A stretch of DNA of 64,000 bases from Paraphaeosphaeria minitans (Eukaryota > Ascomycota > Dothideomycetes > Pleosporales > Didymosphaeriaceae): contig WJXW01000018.1 in the NCBI GenBank assembly GCA_015832175.1, positions 434,001 to 498,000 on the forward strand. Reading direction: 5' to 3'. Positions within the stretch are counted from its first letter, which is position 1; every line of letters begins with the position of its first letter. Below are positions 61,874 through 64,000 of this stretch, in pieces. A program made the position numbers and the translations under genes. Below the pieces are notes generated by a model. It made no database searches. It was given only the letters and a program-made list of their open reading frames with translations, and had not been told where the DNA came from.

Positions 61874-64000
61874 TTATGGCTCGTCTTCGTAGACGAGAAT
61901 GGGATCTTCCCAGTTCTTGATAGCATCAAGCTGGGCTTGGAACTGAGCAGATGGCACAAAGTTCTCCAGGTCGGCCTCGACATCAGAAGGCAGGTCGAGC
62001 GGCTCAGCGTCGGGAGGTGTAAGGTCGTAGTCCGGCAAAGCAAGGCTGGTGCCTGCGCTCTTGACTGCGAATGTACCATTGGTGAGGCTCTTAGTCTGGA
62101 AGGGAGAGTCACCATTGGGAACGCTCGTGCTCTTGAAGGGAGATGGGCCATTGTTTGAGTCCTTGTTCTGAAAGATCGAAGTTCTGTTGTTCAAGCTCTT
62201 GTCCTGGGCGATCGAGGTTCCGTTGCTCAATTCCTTACCCTGGAAAATTGACGTTCCGTTGTTGGAGCTTTTGTCCTGAGCAGGAGTAGCGCTCTTGCTA
62301 GAGGTCTTGTCCTGGGCAGGAGCAGCGCCATTGCTGAACGTCTTGCTCGGGAAGAGGGGAACTCCGTTCGCCGAGCTCACACTTTGAAAGATGTTGGAAA
62401 TAGTAGCACCAGCCGCATTGGGATTGAACATGGAAACCGGGGAGTCTGCAATGATAGACTCGTTGCCGGCGTCGGAGCGGAGACTAGGAGAGGGCTTGCT
62501 CATATGCGACAGGTTACTCGGCTTGGCCGGCGTAAACTTCAATGCCTTTGCACGCTGGGCTTCTACCCGAGCGACGGTAGGGCTGGTAACCAGGTGACCC
62601 TCAACAGTGGGGATGGGTGGAGTCGGACCGACGGAGCCTGGAAGTTCAGCATGCGGCATGACAGGAGCAGGCGGCGGCGGCTGGGTCCACGTTGTAGAAG
62701 CGCCAGTCGATCCATTAGTGATGGGCTCCTCGTCGAAGTCCTCATCCGAGTCTGTGTCGTCTGGGACGCTGAATGAGGTGGGAAACGGTACAGAGTCGTC
62801 CTCTGCTAGAGTTTGTTGAGACTGCTTGAAAATGTTGTTGTCTGGGGAAGAAGCTAGGCGGTCCAGGCAAGAACGAGGTTGCAGGTCGCGAAGAGATGTA
62901 GACCGTCCACCGCTGTTGTAAAATGGGCTGCGAGCATGCTCGAGAGGTAGGATGGGCTGCTTGGGTGACGCAACGAGGTCATTGGCACCCGTCGAGATCT
63001 TGCGCTTCTTGGCAGAGGGTGGGCTGGCTTCGTATTCTTGCTCGGTCTGCTTGCCTTTCCACTGTTGCTCAATGCGCAGATGCTCGAGGATTGCCCACAT
63101 CGGCGCAGGCTCATCCGGGGTGTTGTCCACGTGGTCCAAAAGATCATCGTCAAGCCCAAAGCTGCTAGCTACGGGCTTCCACGGTTTGGAGTTGAAGTGA
63201 TTGAGGTCACCGTATGTCATGCCGTCTTCAAGTCGCTTGCGCTTGTCGCCTGCAGAAGTAGAGGATTCTTGGAGCAGCTGCATCAGGACCTTCTCGGCCC
63301 ACTTCGTAGCCAGCTCTTCCTCGGCTGCGTCTGGCACGCTTGACGCAACGTTCTTAATGATGGCTGCGCGCTCGCGCCTGCCTGACGTGCGCTTGACTCT
63401 TGAGTTTCCACGGCTGTCGCCGACAGGCGTGGGTGTAGGTGTGAGGGTCATGGTAAGGTCACCAATGACTGGCGGTGCGATTGGAGTGCTTGCGGCGGAA
63501 GCGGTAGGAGTGTTCGCGTTGCTTGAGCGGCGCGCGGACTTCGGCCTTGGTGTAGACCAGACAGAAGACTTGAAGGTTGACCACATGCTGCCCAAGAAGC
63601 TTGTTGATGTCGGTGGGGTAACTGGAGGGGGAGTTATTCCGTTGGTGCGCGGTGTGGAGGGTGGCAGGGGCGCTGCGTGCACGGGCGAGATTGCGGGAGG
63701 CGAAAGCTCGACGGGTCGCACGTCAATCCTGCTAAGCGCCATGTTCTGTTCGCGCTTCAGGTCGGCAAGCCGCAGGAGCTCGAGAGCTTCTGAGCGGTCT
63801 TCTTCTTCTTCAATGGCAGGAGCAGCTTTGACAGGAGATGCTTTCGCAGGAGCAGCTTTGGCGGGGGATGCTTTCGCAGGAGACGCTTCATCCTGCACCA
63901 TGTTGAGGGCGGCTTGGGGCGCAATGTCAGCGGGTTGCGCCTTCGCTTTCTTGAGCTCCTCGACTTCGGCCTGCAGCTTCTTGACGAGATCGTAGATGTC
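61874..64000 (-). CDS. Unknown protein, C-terminal part, with degenerate NGTS-F repeats (5' end outside window)
   Basis: The frame is open from the right edge to the stop at 61874, at least 708 codons; an internal ATG is at 63901 but the frame clearly continues upstream. The N-terminal visible part is a coiled coil (DLVKKLQAEVEELKKAKA), then a Lys-Ala-Pro run (SPAKASPAKAAPAKASPVKA), and an acidic helix EEEEDRSEALELLRLADLKR. Then a Ser/Thr/Pro-rich region precedes a central likely globular stretch: EEELATKWAEKVLMQLLQES, DLNHFNSKPWKPVASSFGLD, PAPMWAILEHLRIEQQWKGK. The C-terminal third holds 6-8 degenerate 12-14-residue units (NGTSIFQGKELS, NGTSIAQDKSLN, NRTSIFQNKDSN, NGPSPFKSTSVP; DNA about 62050-62350), like the variable linkers of Phe-containing nucleoporins. 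It ends in an acidic KNWEDPILVYEDEP. I cannot name the family; a nuclear or nuclear-pore-associated role is a guess. Confidence 0.7.
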   Translation of the reverse strand, partial: DIYDLVKKLQAEVEELKKAKAQPADIAPQAALNMVQDEASPAKASPAKAAPAKASPVKAAPAIEEEEDRSEALELLRLADLKREQNMALSRIDVRPVELSPPAISPVHAAPLPPSTPRTNGITPPPVTPPTSTSFLGSMWSTFKSSVWSTPRPKSARRSSNANTPTASAASTPIAPPVIGDLTMTLTPTPTPVGDSRGNSRVKRTSGRRERAAIIKNVASSVPDAAEEELATKWAEKVLMQLLQESSTSAGDKRKRLEDGMTYGDLNHFNSKPWKPVASSFGLDDDLLDHVDNTPDEPAPMWAILEHLRIEQQWKGKQTEQEYEASPPSAKKRKISTGANDLVASPKQPILPLEHARSPFYNSGGRSTSLRDLQPRSCLDRLASSPDNNIFKQSQQTLAEDDSVPFPTSFSVPDDTDSDEDFDEEPITNGSTGASTTWTQPPPPAPVMPHAELPGSVGPTPPIPTVEGHLVTSPTVARVEAQRAKALKFTPAKPSNLSHMSKPSPSLRSDAGNESIIADSPVSMFNPNAAGATISNIFQSVSSANGVPLFPSKTFSNGAAPAQDKTSSKSATPAQDKSSNNGTSIFQGKELSNGTSIAQDKSLNNRTSIFQNKDSNNGPSPFKSTSVPNGDSPFQTKSLTNGTFAVKSAGTSLALPDYDLTPPDAEPLDLPSDVEADLENFVPSAQFQAQLDAIKNWEDPILVYEDEP
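62050..62350 (-). repeat. Coding degenerate repeat (39-42 nt units)
   Basis: About seven imperfect in-frame units in the partial gene, with shared CTTGTCCTGGGC(A/G) and TTGCTC words on the plus strand. They encode the NGTS-F/QDK-S pattern. Confidence 0.75.

Noticed and set aside
62384..63995. Plus-strand frames opposite the partial gene at the right edge
   Set aside because: Antisense shadows; the minus strand has a single open frame over 708 codons with coherent composition.

Overview
The window looks like nuclear DNA of a filamentous ascomycete (Pezizomycotina, most likely Dothideomycetes/Pleosporales). Genes are monocistronic, lie on both strands, and carry short 45-100 nt GT-AG introns with CTAAC/CTGAC-like branch sites. 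The families are typical of moulds: a fungal rhodopsin-like receptor, a zinc-cluster-type regulator domain, an alpha-dioxygenase, isocitrate lyase and a PKA regulatory subunit. No viral, bacterial, rRNA, tRNA or CRISPR feature was found. Placement below Pezizomycotina is inference.

Layout. 0-1 kb: the 5' part of a multi-pass membrane protein running off the left edge. 3.3-6.7 kb: D-aminoacyl-tRNA deacylase (minus) and CCR4-NOT subunit Not3/5 (plus), divergent. 8.5-9.3 kb: a small two-finger C2H2 protein. 11.4-13.0 kb: IFRD family protein. 13.8-15.4 kb: cyclophilin-40 (minus). 16.5-20.7 kb: large PH-C2-RasGAP protein (minus). 21.3-22.4 kb: conserved fungal unknown (minus). 24.2-38.5 kb: rhodopsin-like 7TM protein, alpha-dioxygenase-like haem peroxidase, GH1 beta-glucosidase (minus), DUF1365 membrane protein and isocitrate lyase. 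39.3-41.0 kb: PRPP synthetase (minus). 42.5-45.1 kb: a hypothetical gene and a frame-disrupted SRR1-like gene. 46.6-50.6 kb: a hypothetical gene and a CBM48 (Crp1/Mdg1-like) repeat protein. 54.1-55.5 kb: PKA regulatory subunit. 58.4-60.1 kb: fungal transcription-factor-domain protein. 61.9-64.0 kb: partial unknown protein with degenerate repeats.

The right half is rich in simple and complex tandem repeats. At 41.4-42.0 kb there is a 21-nt minisatellite. At 45.2-46.6 kb there are a 20-nt repeat, a run of 20 G and CCCT repeats. At 51.4-53.5 kb four unrelated arrays stand side by side directly upstream of pkaR. The 12-nt array there has a ~244-bp higher-order period with regularly spaced inverted repeats. 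These arrays create long stop-free frames on both strands that are not genes.

Functional links are loose, as is normal for a fungal chromosome arm. Several genes serve core RNA and translation functions (DTD, Not3/5), signalling (RasGAP, PKA-R, cyclophilin-40, 7TM receptor) and carbon/lipid metabolism (alpha-dioxygenase, DUF1365 protein, isocitrate lyase). Exon coordinates given in the entries were derived by hand from splice signals and reading-frame closure. No RNA evidence or database search was available.
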